64,000 bases of DNA from Pseudoxanthomonas sp. SE1 (GTDB taxonomy: Bacteria > Pseudomonadota > Gammaproteobacteria > Xanthomonadales > Xanthomonadaceae): the NCBI RefSeq assembly GCF_029542205.1, contig NZ_CP113783.1, positions 3,215,001 to 3,279,000 on the forward strand, in the 5' to 3' direction. Numbering within the stretch: the stretch's first letter is position 1; each line of letters starts with the position of its first letter. The notes under the pieces were generated by a model. That model worked only from the letters and a program-made list of their open reading frames with translations, did not search any database and was not told where the DNA came from. Below, piece after piece: positions 18,012 through 25,930 of the stretch. A program made the position numbers and the translations under genes.

Positions 18012-18739
18012 GGATGGCCTCCGGCGTGCTCGATATCCTCGTGCAGCTCACCGTCGCGCATCACCAGAATGCGGTCGGCATGCGCGGCGACTTCGGCGTC
18101 GTGGGTGATCAGGATGACCGTATGGCCGTCATCGCGCAGACGCTTGAACAGGGCGAGGATTTCCTCGCCGGTCTTGCTGTCCAGCGCGCCGGTGGGCTCA
18201 TCGGCCAGCAGGATCGGGGGCTGGTTGATCAGCGCGCGCGCGATGGCGACGCGCTGCTGCTGGCCGCCGGAAAGTTCGTTCGGGCGATGGCCCGCGCGTT
18301 CGGCCAAGCCGACCGCAGCCAGCGCCTGCCGCGCACGCTCGGCGCGCTCGCCCGGTGGCACCTGCGCGTAGCCCAGCGGCATGGCCACGTTCTCGAGCGC
18401 GGTCATGCGCGGCAGCAAGTGGAAGCCCTGGAATACGAAGCCGATCTTCTCGCGGCGCAGGACGGCCAGTTGTTCGGCATCCAGCGTGGCCACGTCGATG
18501 CCGTCGCAGAAATAGGCACCATCGCTGGGCGTGTCCAGACAGCCGATCAGGTTCATCAGCGTCGACTTGCCCGAACCGGACGGGCCCATGATCGCGACGA
18601 AATCGCCCCGGTCCACACGCATGTCCACGCCGCGCAGCGCGACCACTTCCGCCTCGGTGCCGGCGGAGTAGACCTTGCCCAGCGCGTGCGTCTGGATGAC
18701 CGGCACGCGGTCGCCGGCATTCGCTGAGGGCATGCTCAT
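18008..18739 (-). CDS. MacB/LolD-type ABC transporter ATP-binding protein
   Basis: The 243-residue ATPase carries Walker A GPSGSGKSTLMNLIGCLD near residue 53, the Q-loop FVFQGFHLLPRMTALENVAM, the ABC signature LSGGQQQRVAIARALI, Walker B ILLADEPTGALD and the switch His in LITHD. The sequence is typical of the MacB/LolD subfamily that works with four-helix permeases. Its start overlaps the fusion-protein stop and its stop overlaps the permease start (both ATGA), so the three are one translational unit. Confidence 0.95.
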   Translation of the reverse strand: MSMPSANAGDRVPVIQTHALGKVYSAGTEAEVVALRGVDMRVDRGDFVAIMGPSGSGKSTLMNLIGCLDTPSDGAYFCDGIDVATLDAEQLAVLRREKIGFVFQGFHLLPRMTALENVAMPLGYAQVPPGERAERARQALAAVGLAERAGHRPNELSGGQQQRVAIARALINQPPILLADEPTGALDSKTGEEILALFKRLRDDGHTVILITHDAEVAAHADRILVMRDGELHEDIEHAGGHP

Positions 18740-20271
18740 TCCTTCGCGCGCTCGCCCACGACCATCACGTCGCCTTCCTTCACCGGCCCGGAGACTTCGG
18801 TGCTGGTGCCATCGCTGGCTCCCACGCGCACCTGCACCATCTCGGGCTTGCCGTCGACCAGTGCGTACAGGGGCGCGCGCTTGGCACCGAGCAGCGTGCG
18901 CAGCTCGCCATCCCAGCGCTGCTTCTGCCGGTCGTCCAGCGTGGCCCGGAAGGGGGCGAAATCCTGCTGCATGCGGTCGGCCATGCGCTGGCGCATCTGC
19001 GCCTGCAGCGCGCCCGAACCCCCTCCGGCGTTGCCACCGGACCGTTGCCCGCCACCCGGTCCGCCGAACATGCTGGCCCCGCGCTGTTGCGCCTGCGCCA
19101 TGCGGGCGGCCTGGCGTTCGCGCAGCGCGGCAAGCGCCGTATCGAAGGCGGCTTGCTGTTCCGGCTTCAGCTGCAGGGTGCCGGCCACCCGTACCAGGTC
19201 GTCGCTGACGCCGCCACCGCGATTCTGTGCGCCCTGCGGTGCCGCCTGCGCGGGCGACGCCGCGCCCGACTGTTCACCGGTCGGCTTGTAGCGCAGGGCG
19301 GCGTTGGAGATCTTCAGGATGTTGTCGCGCTTGCTGACTTCGATCTCGGCGTTGACGGTCAGGCCCGGCAGCAGCGTGCCGTCGCTGTTGTCCACGCTGA
19401 CCACCACCGGGTACGTCACCACGTTGCTGGTGGTGGTCGCCGACAAACGCACCTGCTGTACCTCGCCGCGGAACTGGCGGTCGGCGAACGCATCCACCGT
19501 GAACGACACCGCCTGCCCGACCTTGACCTGGCCGATGTCGGCTTCGTCGACGGCCAGCTCGATCTTCATCTTCGACAGATCCTCGGCGATGGTGAACAGC
19601 TCCGGCGCCTGCAGGCTGGCGGCCACGGTCTGGCCGGGCTCGATGGTGCGGGTCAGCACCACGCCATCCACCGGCGAGCGGATGACGGTACGGTCCAGGT
19701 TGACCCGCGTGGTCTGGGTGGACGCGGTCTGCTGGCGGATCTGCGCCTGCGCCGCGTTGACCTGGGCGCGCGCCTGGTCGCGCGAGGCGCGCGCCAGGTC
19801 GACATCGCTCTGCGCGACCAGCTTCTGCTTGCCCAGGTCGGCCTTGCGGGCGTAGTCGAGCTCGGCGTTCGCCAGCGTTGCCTGCGCCTGCCTCAGGCTG
19901 GCCTGCGCGTTGGCGATCTGCGCGTTGCCCTGTTCGATCTGCGCTTCGTAGGTGCTGGGGTCGATGCGGGCCAGCACCTCGCCCTTCTTCACTTCGCTGT
20001 TGTAATCGACCAGCACGTCAGTGACCTGGCCGGAAATCTGGCTGCCCACGGTCACGGTGGAGATGGCGCTGAGCGTGCCGGTGGCCGAGATGGCCACGCG
20101 GATGTCGCCGCGCTCGACCGTGGCGGTGCGATAGGCGCTCTCGGCGCCGTCGGCCTCGCGCGAGGTCCAGTACCAGCCCCCCGCGCCCAGGATGGCGACG
20201 ACGGCGACGCCGAGCAGGAGGTTGGGCAGCAGGGATTTCTTGCGGGGAGAGGTGCGTGCAGGCTGGCTCAT
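18736..20271 (-). CDS. MacA/HlyD-family periplasmic adaptor with Gly/Met-rich insert
   Basis: The 511-residue membrane-fusion protein has an N-terminal anchor (LLLGVAVVAILGAGGWYW). A lipoyl/hairpin region follows, with GQVTDVLVDYNSEVKKGEVL and a long coiled coil of about 100 residues. The closing lipoyl half reads VIRSPVDGVVLTRTIEPGQT, and a beta-barrel follows. The membrane-proximal domain is interrupted between about residues 330 and 465 by an insert. In it, two LTXXQ-like helices (LKPEQQAAFDTALAAL near 370 and LDDRQKQRWDGELRTLL near 443) flank a Gly/Met-rich stretch. The insert resembles the repeat of Spy/CpxP-type periplasmic proteins, a resemblance by motif only. The start at 20271 (MSQPARTS) was preferred over an ATG 12 codons earlier. 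Confidence 0.92.
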   Translation of the reverse strand: MSQPARTSPRKKSLLPNLLLGVAVVAILGAGGWYWTSREADGAESAYRTATVERGDIRVAISATGTLSAISTVTVGSQISGQVTDVLVDYNSEVKKGEVLARIDPSTYEAQIEQGNAQIANAQASLRQAQATLANAELDYARKADLGKQKLVAQSDVDLARASRDQARAQVNAAQAQIRQQTASTQTTRVNLDRTVIRSPVDGVVLTRTIEPGQTVAASLQAPELFTIAEDLSKMKIELAVDEADIGQVKVGQAVSFTVDAFADRQFRGEVQQVRLSATTTSNVVTYPVVVSVDNSDGTLLPGLTVNAEIEVSKRDNILKISNAALRYKPTGEQSGAASPAQAAPQGAQNRGGGVSDDLVRVAGTLQLKPEQQAAFDTALAALRERQAARMAQAQQRGASMFGGPGGGQRSGGNAGGGSGALQAQMRQRMADRMQQDFAPFRATLDDRQKQRWDGELRTLLGAKRAPLYALVDGKPEMVQVRVGASDGTSTEVSGPVKEGDVMVVGERAKE

Positions 20272-20367
20272 GCAGTGAGTCGGCTCGGAAGGTGGGGAGT
20301 CGTGCAAGGGAACGCCTGGGAGGCGACGTGGTTGACAGTCCGCGTCGCCGGTCAGCCCCGGTATGGA

Positions 20368-21639
20368 TTACGGAACGAAGCGGATCGTCGCGGTGGTTCC
20401 GTGACCCGGCTCGCTGTCCAGTTCGATCTTCCATCCGAAGCGGTCGCACAGCCGGCTGACGATGGACAGGCCCAGGCCGCTGCCATGCGGACGCGTGGGG
20501 TCTGCGCGGTAGAACGGTTCGAACACCCGCGTCATCGATTCGGCCGACATGCCGATGCCGGTGTCGCGCACGATCACCCGGTCCGGCTCCAGCACGACGT
20601 CTATGCGGCCCCGGTCGGTGTACGCGCACGCATTCCGCAGCAGGTTGCTCACCACCACCTGGAACACCCTCGGTGGCGCATGAAGCCTCGGCCGTGCGTG
20701 CAGGGTGACCTCCAGGTCCACCGGCTTGTTCAACAACAGGGCGCGGGCATTCTCGGCCTCGTCCATGACGATATCGGCAACGTCGAAGTCCTCGCTCTGC
20801 GGTTCGACCTCGGCCTCACGGGCCAGGATCAGGAACGCGTCGATCACCGCCTCCATGTCGCGGCCCGCACGCTGGATGCGCTGCAGCGCGCGCACGACGC
20901 GCGGCGGCGCGTCTTCGGCCATGCCCATGTCGGTGGCCACGCGGATCACGGTCAACGGCGTTCGCAATTCATGACTGGCGTCGCGGGTGAAGTCGCGCTC
21001 GCGGGCCACGTGCGCACTTACGCGCTGCGCCAGCCCGTGCAAGGCGGAAGCCAGCTGCCGTGCCTCGCCCTGCACGTCATTGGGAAGCCGGTCAGGGGCC
21101 AGCACGCTGACGTCAGGACGGCGCGGATCCCATTCCGCCACCTGCCGCGCGAGCCAGCTGACCGGCGAGACCAGCCGCTTGGAGGCGCGATACGTCAGCC
21201 AGGACACCAGGTAGATCGCCACCAGCGTCATGATGATCGGCACGGTGCCGAAGTAGAACGCCAGCCGTTCGGCCTGGGAGCGCAGGAACACCAGGTAGAG
21301 GCGACCGGCGGGCTCCTCGTCCACCAGCACCAGCTGGTCGTCCTGCTTCAGCTCGTGGAACCCGGGCGCGAGGTTGCGCAGGTTCTCCGGCAGCACGAGG
21401 TTGGAGTGCCCCTTCACTACCAGGTAGCCGCGCAGGTTGTGGGTGTTGGGCGGAGGTTGCGCGGTGCTGGCGCTGTACAGCTCCCAGAAGTGCGTCGCCT
21501 CTTCCTGCAGCGCGGTATTCATCAGGCTGTGCTTGATCACCGCGGAGATCAGGTACACGCCCAGCACGATGGCCAGGCTGACCATCACGGCCTGCAGGAT
21601 GAAGGCGATCCTGAGTTTTCGGGGCAGGCCGTGGCGCAT
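20368..21639 (-). CDS. Two-component sensor histidine kinase
   Basis: The 423-residue inner-membrane kinase has a first transmembrane helix at about residues 12-32, a short periplasmic sensor of about 95 residues and a second helix at about 130-152. A HAMP-like linker follows. The phosphoacceptor His lies in DASHELRTPLTVIR near residue 221. The ATPase domain shows an N-box (VVVSNLLRNACAYT), a G1 box (VRDTGIGM) and a G2 box (GSGLGLSIVSRL). It follows the response-regulator gene by 53 bp and precedes the fusion-protein gene by 96 bp on the same strand, so it probably controls the MacAB-like transporter. The signal is not evident. Confidence 0.94.
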   Translation of the reverse strand: MRHGLPRKLRIAFILQAVMVSLAIVLGVYLISAVIKHSLMNTALQEEATHFWELYSASTAQPPPNTHNLRGYLVVKGHSNLVLPENLRNLAPGFHELKQDDQLVLVDEEPAGRLYLVFLRSQAERLAFYFGTVPIIMTLVAIYLVSWLTYRASKRLVSPVSWLARQVAEWDPRRPDVSVLAPDRLPNDVQGEARQLASALHGLAQRVSAHVARERDFTRDASHELRTPLTVIRVATDMGMAEDAPPRVVRALQRIQRAGRDMEAVIDAFLILAREAEVEPQSEDFDVADIVMDEAENARALLLNKPVDLEVTLHARPRLHAPPRVFQVVVSNLLRNACAYTDRGRIDVVLEPDRVIVRDTGIGMSAESMTRVFEPFYRADPTRPHGSGLGLSIVSRLCDRFGWKIELDSEPGHGTTATIRFVP

Positions 21640-21692
21640 CGGCGTGTCGTCGGGCGAGGACGGGATTATGACGCGTGCGCCCGGCGGTCGGG

Positions 21693-22394
21693 TCAGCCGA
21701 TGTCCGCGATACGGTAGCCCGCGCTCTGCACCGTATGCAGCAGCGGCTTGTCGAACGGCTTGTCGATCACTTTGCGCAGGTTGTACAGATGGCTGCGGAG
21801 CGTGTCCGAATCCGGCAGGCCGTTGCCCCAGATCTCGCGTTCGATCTCCTGCCGGGTCACCACGCGTGGCGATTCACGCATCAGGATGGTGAGCAGGCGC
21901 AGGCCGATCGGCGACAGCATCAGCTCGGTGCCGCCGCGGGTGGCGCGCATGCTGACCGGGTCCAGCACCAGATCCGCGACCTTCAGCACTTCGGCACCCA
22001 CCTGGCGGCGCTCGCGCCGGATCAGTGCGCGGAGCCGGGCCTCCAGTTCCTGGATGGCGAAAGGCTTGGTGAGATAGTCATCGGCACCGGAACTCAGGCC
22101 GGTCAGCTTGTCGTCCAGGGTATCGCGCGCGGTGAGCATCAGCACCGGCGTGGATTTGCGGGCCTCGGTGCGCAGGCGCTTGCAGACTTCCATCCCGTCC
22201 AGGCGTGGCAGCATCAGGTCCAGGACCAGCACGTCGTAGCTGTTCTCCACCGCCAGTCGGTAACCGTCCAGGCCATCGGTGGCGTAATCGACCTCGAAAC
22301 CCCGGCCTTCGAGATACTCGCCGATCATCTCCGAGATGTTCCGGTTGTCTTCCACCACCAGCACCAGACCTGCGGTTTCCTGACTGTGTCGCAT
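21693..22394 (-). CDS. OmpR-family response regulator
   Basis: The 233-residue regulator has a receiver domain (LVLVVEDNRNISEMIGEYL; phosphoacceptor Asp in DVLVLDLMLPRLDG near residue 59; Lys in DDYLTKPFAIQELEAR). A winged-helix DNA-binding domain follows (LSPIGLRLLTILMRESPRVV, SDTLRSHLYNLRKVIDKPF, TVQSAGYRIA). It is first in the minus-strand unit with its kinase and the transporter. The 128-base upstream spacer contains two TGTGAAG direct repeats 31 bases apart that could be an autoregulatory site. I do not assign a specific xanthomonad name. Confidence 0.94.
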   Translation of the reverse strand: MRHSQETAGLVLVVEDNRNISEMIGEYLEGRGFEVDYATDGLDGYRLAVENSYDVLVLDLMLPRLDGMEVCKRLRTEARKSTPVLMLTARDTLDDKLTGLSSGADDYLTKPFAIQELEARLRALIRRERRQVGAEVLKVADLVLDPVSMRATRGGTELMLSPIGLRLLTILMRESPRVVTRQEIEREIWGNGLPDSDTLRSHLYNLRKVIDKPFDKPLLHTVQSAGYRIADIG

Positions 22395-22522
22395 GACAAC
22401 TCCTTCAGAGGCTTCAGGTTTGTGAAGCTACCGGCCTCCCGGTGGACATCATGTGAAGGCCGCGGCTTCATTCAGCCCACAGTTGGGATTACGCTTCGCC
22501 ACCCCTCCCCAACGGCCCTGCC

Positions 22523-22861
22523 ATGATCGAACGCGTCCTGCCCCTGTTCCTGCTACTGGCCTCGAATGTCTTCATGACCTTCGCCTGGTACGGGCACCTG
22601 AAGTACAAGTCCTCGCCGCTGTTCGTCGCGATCCTGGCCAGCTGGGGCATCGCGTTCTTCGAGTACACGCTGATGGTGCCGGCCAACCGGATGGGCAGTG
22701 CGGTCTACTCGGTGGTGCAGCTGAAGACGATCCAGGAGATCCTGACCCTGCTGGTCTTCGCGGGCTTCAGCACCTGGTACCTGGGCCAGCCGCTGAAATG
22801 GAACCACTACGCGGCCTTCGCCCTGATCGTGGGCGCGGCGTTCCTGATGTTCTACGAGTGA
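22523..22861 (+). CDS. DUF486 family small membrane protein
   Basis: The 112-residue protein is four transmembrane helices with short loops, the drug/metabolite-transporter-like fold of DUF486. Conserved features visible are NVFMTFAWYGHLKY, SWGIAFFEYTLMVPANRMG and LKTIQEILTLLVFAGFS. Function is unknown. It is a single gene on the plus strand, divergent from the response regulator, and is followed by a long palindrome. Confidence 0.9.
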   Translation: MIERVLPLFLLLASNVFMTFAWYGHLKYKSSPLFVAILASWGIAFFEYTLMVPANRMGSAVYSVVQLKTIQEILTLLVFAGFSTWYLGQPLKWNHYAAFALIVGAAFLMFYE

Positions 22862-22863
22862 GC

Positions 22864-22943
22864 CCTGTAGGAGCGCCCCATGGGCGCGATGCTTTTTGCA
22901 AGACCGTAAGAAGAGCATCGCGCCCATGGGGCGCTCCTACAGG
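22864..22943. repeat. Palindromic repeat, 30-bp perfect arms
   Basis: The arms at 22864-22893 and 22914-22943 are perfect inverted copies of a sequence beginning CCTGTAGGAGCGCCCCATGG, around a 20-base centre. The GTAGGAGCGCC-type core is a common intergenic repeat in Xanthomonadaceae and pseudomonads. It lies between two convergent genes and would form a very stable hairpin in either transcript, so it may act as a bidirectional terminator. Confidence 0.88.
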
Positions 22944-22953
22944 AGAAAAGGGC

Positions 22954-23256
22954 TCAGAACCGGATCTTGCCGGTGAGGATGTCCTTGAACATCACCCAGT
23001 CGCCGGCGAAGGAATAGAACGGATGCTTGAAGGTCGCGGGCCGGTTTTTCTCGAAGAAGAAGTGGCCGACCCAGGCGAAGCCGTAGCCGCAGAACAGTGC
23101 GGCGAGCAGCCACCAGGCGTTGCGCTCGACGATGGCCAACACGAGCAGGGCAAGCACGCCGCAGCTGCCGATGAAATGCAGCCGCCGCGAGGTGCGGTTG
23201 CTGTGTTCGTTGAGATAGAACGGATAGAACTCGCGGAAGCTGGCGAAGCGGCTCAT
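22954..23256 (-). CDS. DUF962 / Mpo1-like membrane protein
   Basis: The 100-residue protein has the Mpo1/DUF962 layout: FREFYPFYLNEHSNRTSRRL with a His, then two hydrophobic segments, a second His region in YGFAWVGHFFFEKNRPATFK, and HPFYSFAGDWVMFKDIL. Yeast Mpo1 is an Fe2+-dependent dioxygenase acting on 2-hydroxy fatty acids, and bacterial members keep the His residues; activity here is inferred only. The ATG at 23256 is preceded by GGGAGGGG. It starts 17 bp after the ynfA stop. Confidence 0.85.
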   Translation of the reverse strand: MSRFASFREFYPFYLNEHSNRTSRRLHFIGSCGVLALLVLAIVERNAWWLLAALFCGYGFAWVGHFFFEKNRPATFKHPFYSFAGDWVMFKDILTGKIRF

Positions 23257-23272
23257 GTCCCCTCCCACAGGG

Positions 23273-23596
23273 TCAGGCGGCGCGTGGCGAGAACATGATC
23301 ACCGCCATGCCGGCCAGGCACAAGCCGGCGCCGAGCAGGTCCCAGCGGGTGGGCTTTACTGCGTCCACCGCCCAAAGCCAGAACACGGCGACGGTGACGT
23401 AGACGCCGCCATAAGCCGCATAGACACGACCGGAGGCCGTGGGGTGCAGGGTCAGCAGCCAGGCGAACAGCGCCAGGCTGACGGCGGCCGGCAGCAGCAG
23501 CCAGGCGCTGCCGCCTTTGCGCAGCCACAGGTACGGCAGGTAGCAGCCGACGATCTCGGCCAGTGCGGTCAGCAGGAAGAGCATCAAGATCTTCAT
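23273..23596 (-). CDS. ynfA: YnfA / UPF0060 family membrane protein
   Basis: The 107-residue protein has four transmembrane helices of the small-multidrug-resistance-like YnfA family. Family motifs are [19 protein letters not shown], then [20 protein letters not shown] and [20 protein letters not shown]. Some YnfA homologs have been reported to act as SMR-type efflux pumps; the substrate here is unknown. Its start lies 9 bp from the left arm of the adjacent palindrome. Confidence 0.93.
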   Translation of the reverse strand: MKILMLFLLTALAEIVGCYLPYLWLRKGGSAWLLLPAAVSLALFAWLLTLHPTASGRVYAAYGGVYVTVAVFWLWAVDAVKPTRWDLLGAGLCLAGMAVIMFSPRAA

Positions 23597-23605
23597 GGGA
23601 TCCCT

Positions 23606-23661
23606 GTAGGAGGGGCTTCAGCCCCGATGCCTTGCGTGGTCGGGGCTGAAGCCCCTCCTAC
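23606..23661. repeat. Palindromic repeat that includes the mazG stop codon
   Basis: Perfect 22-bp inverted arms (23606-23627 and 23640-23661, core GTAGGAGGGGCTTCAGCCCC) surround a 12-base centre. The TAG within the right arm, read on the minus strand (23658-23660), is the stop codon of mazG. The unit therefore overlaps the 3' end of that gene and sits directly upstream of ynfA. It belongs to the same general GTAGGAG repeat type as the copy at 22864. Confidence 0.88.
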
Positions 23662-24497
23662 GCGCCCTGCAGCTTGACCCGCACCCACAGCGCTTCCTGC
23701 TGCTCCAGCGTCAGTGCGGACATCGTGGTCTCGTCTTCGGCCGCCAACGCCTCCATCGCACGGAAGCGCCGCTCGAACTTCAGGTTGGCCCGGCGCAGCG
23801 CACCACCCACGTCCACCTTGGCGTGACGCGCAAGATTTGCGGCGACGAACAGCAGGTCGCCGATCTCGTCCTCCAGCCGTGCGTCGCGCTCGGGCGAGGG
23901 ATCAGCAGCGAGTTCGACGCGCACCTCATCGATCTCCTCGTGCAGCTTGTCGATCACCGGCGCGGTATCCGGCCAGTCGAAGCCCACCCGCGCCGCGCGC
24001 GCCTGCAGCTTCACCGCGCGCTGCCATTCGGGCAGGCCACGCGAGACGCCGGCCAGCGCAGAGCTGTCTTCCTCGCCGGCCGCCTTGCGCTCGGCGGCCT
24101 TGATCGCCTCCCAGTTGACGGTCTGCGCTTCCGCATCGGCGAACGAGGCAACCTGTCCCGGGGCCGTCGAAGCGCTGAAGACATGCGGATGCCGCCGCAC
24201 CATCTTGTCGCAGATGGCATCGACCACGTCCCCGAACGCGAACGCGCCCTGCTCTTCCGCCATCCGTGCGTGGAAGACGACCTGCAGCAGCAGGTCGCCG
24301 AGTTCGTCCTTCAGCGCCGGCAGGTCATTGCGGTCGATCGCGTCGGCGACTTCGTACGCTTCTTCGATCGTGTACGGTGCGATCGAGGCGAAGTCCTGCT
24401 CCAGGTCCCACGGGCAACCGCCCTCGGGATTGCGCAGCCGGGCCATGATGCCCAGCAGGCGCGCGATATCGCCATCAGGCGCTGCGGGCATGTCCAT
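23658..24497 (-). CDS. mazG: Nucleoside triphosphate pyrophosphohydrolase MazG
   Basis: MazG hydrolyses (d)NTPs, including aberrant ones, to monophosphates and can lower ppGpp during starvation. The 279-residue protein has the two tandem MazG domains of the E. coli type. The first has YTIEEAYEVADAIDRN and LKDELGDLLLQVVFHARMA (EExxE and ExxD metal ligands). The second, from about residue 175, has LHEEIDEVRVEL and LEDEIGDLLFVAANLARH. Its start overlaps the end of cysQ by 23 bases. The stop codon lies inside an intergenic palindrome. Confidence 0.95.
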   Translation of the reverse strand: MDMPAAPDGDIARLLGIMARLRNPEGGCPWDLEQDFASIAPYTIEEAYEVADAIDRNDLPALKDELGDLLLQVVFHARMAEEQGAFAFGDVVDAICDKMVRRHPHVFSASTAPGQVASFADAEAQTVNWEAIKAAERKAAGEEDSSALAGVSRGLPEWQRAVKLQARAARVGFDWPDTAPVIDKLHEEIDEVRVELAADPSPERDARLEDEIGDLLFVAANLARHAKVDVGGALRRANLKFERRFRAMEALAAEDETTMSALTLEQQEALWVRVKLQGA

Positions 24498-25311
24498 GGT
24501 CGCCGTCCTGCGCCCGTGCCAGCCAGTCGCGCCACGGCAGCGTCATGTCGCCCAGCGCCACGAAATCGCCGTTGAGCAGGGTCTCGCGGCGGTTGTAGCG
24601 GAAGGCACGTCCATCCGGTGCGAGCAGCGCGCCACCCGCGGCTTCCAGCACGCATTGCGCGGCGGCGGTGTCCCACTCGCTGGTGGGGCCGAAGCGCGGA
24701 TAGACGTCCAGCGTGCCCTCGGCGATGCGGCAGAACTTGAGCGAGGAGCCCAGCGACACTTCCTCGATCCCGCCCATGCCGTCCAGGAAAGCCTGCGTGC
24801 GCGCGTCGCGGTGCGAGCGGCTGGCCGCCACCTTCAGCGTGCCCCTGGCAGGCGCACGTGTGCGGATCTGCGCGTCCACTTCGCCGACGCGTCGGTACGC
24901 GTTGCGGCCCTGGCGCGCGTGCCAGGTCTCGCCGGTCACCGGCGCATGGACCACGCCGAAGATGGGCTCGTTCTGTTCGATCAGCGCGATGTTCACCGTG
25001 AACTCGCCATTGCGCTTGATGAACTCGCGCGTGCCGTCCAGCGGGTCCACCAGCCAGTAAGTGGGCCACTGACTGCGCTCGGCCCACGGAATGTCGGAGG
25101 CTTCTTCCGACAGCACCGGCCATTGCGGGGTCAGCCGGCGCAGGCCGTCGGCGATGACCTGGTGTGCGGCCATGTCGGCGGCGGTGAGCGGGCTGTCGTC
25201 ACTCTTGCGCTGCACATCGAAGGCATCCTCGTACACGGCCATGATGGCCTGGCCCGCTTCGCGGGCGATGACGATGACGGCTTCGTGCAGGTCGGCGGTC
25301 ATGCGACTCAT
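24475..25311 (-). CDS. cysQ: 3'(2'),5'-bisphosphate nucleotidase CysQ
   Basis: CysQ dephosphorylates 3'-phosphoadenosine 5'-phosphate from sulfate assimilation, preventing its build-up. The 278-residue inositol-monophosphatase-family protein shows metal-binding motifs SDDSPLTAADMAAH, PVLSEEASDIPW and WLVDPLDGTREFIKRNGEFT. The C-terminal WDTAAAQCVLEAAGG supplies the last metal Asp. The start at 25311 overlaps the nudE stop (ATGA); the next in-frame ATG is three codons later. nudE-cysQ-mazG form one operon by overlap. Confidence 0.95.
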   Translation of the reverse strand: MSRMTADLHEAVIVIAREAGQAIMAVYEDAFDVQRKSDDSPLTAADMAAHQVIADGLRRLTPQWPVLSEEASDIPWAERSQWPTYWLVDPLDGTREFIKRNGEFTVNIALIEQNEPIFGVVHAPVTGETWHARQGRNAYRRVGEVDAQIRTRAPARGTLKVAASRSHRDARTQAFLDGMGGIEEVSLGSSLKFCRIAEGTLDVYPRFGPTSEWDTAAAQCVLEAAGGALLAPDGRAFRYNRRETLLNGDFVALGDMTLPWRDWLARAQDGDHGHARSA

Positions 25312-25856
25312 GTCCGCTCTTTCAACCATTCGCGGGCGATGAACAGAGCCGCCAGCGAACGACCTTCCGAAAAATCCTCGCGCAGCATCAACTGGTCGAG
25401 GTCTTGCAACTTCCAGGGCACTACTTCCAACTCCTCGGGTTCATCCCCCGGCAGGCGCTCGGGGTACAGATCTCTTGCCACCACCAGCCAGGACTGGTGA
25501 CTCATGTAAGTAGGTGCCAGGGTCAGGGCGCGCAGCACGTCGATACGGCGCGCACCGAAGCCGGCTTCTTCCTTCAGTTCACGGTCGGCCGCCTGCTCCG
25601 GCGTTTCGCCCGCGTCGATCCGGCCCTTTACCAGGCCCAGTTCGTAACGGTGCATGCCGGCGGCGTATTCGCGCACCAGGAGCACGGTGTCCTCGTCCTG
25701 CATCGGCACCACGACCACCGCGCCATGACCCTGCGCACGGAGCCGGTGGTAACGACGGCGTTCGCCGTTGCTGAACTCCAGATCCAGTTCCTCGACATGC
25801 CGGTCCGGCCCGTCTGCACGCTGGGTGATGCCGTGGATGGTGGGAAGTCGGCTCAT
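25308..25856 (-). CDS. nudE: ADP-compounds Nudix hydrolase NudE
   Basis: NudE hydrolyses ADP-ribose, Ap3A, NADH and related ADP compounds. The 182-residue protein carries a complete Nudix box beginning GRIDAGETPEQAADRELKEE at about residue 78, followed by AGFGARRIDVLRALTLAPTY. The N-terminus contains VEELDLEFSNGERRRYHRL. Placement directly upstream of cysQ matches the pseudomonad and xanthomonad order. It is divergent from bioA with 74 bp between the starts. Confidence 0.92.
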   Translation of the reverse strand: MSRLPTIHGITQRADGPDRHVEELDLEFSNGERRRYHRLRAQGHGAVVVVPMQDEDTVLLVREYAAGMHRYELGLVKGRIDAGETPEQAADRELKEEAGFGARRIDVLRALTLAPTYMSHQSWLVVARDLYPERLPGDEPEELEVVPWKLQDLDQLMLREDFSEGRSLAALFIAREWLKERT

Positions 25857-25930
25857 GCGGCGGCGCGGCGTCCACGCCCGGCACGCAGGGCGTGGCGACG
25901 GAAGGGGGTGGGGGCCGATATCATGCGGGG

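Noticed and set aside
19045..21717. 890-codon plus-strand open frame opposite the fusion protein and histidine kinase
   Set aside because: It spans two well-recognised minus-strand genes and the spacer between them, and its product is low-complexity without motifs.
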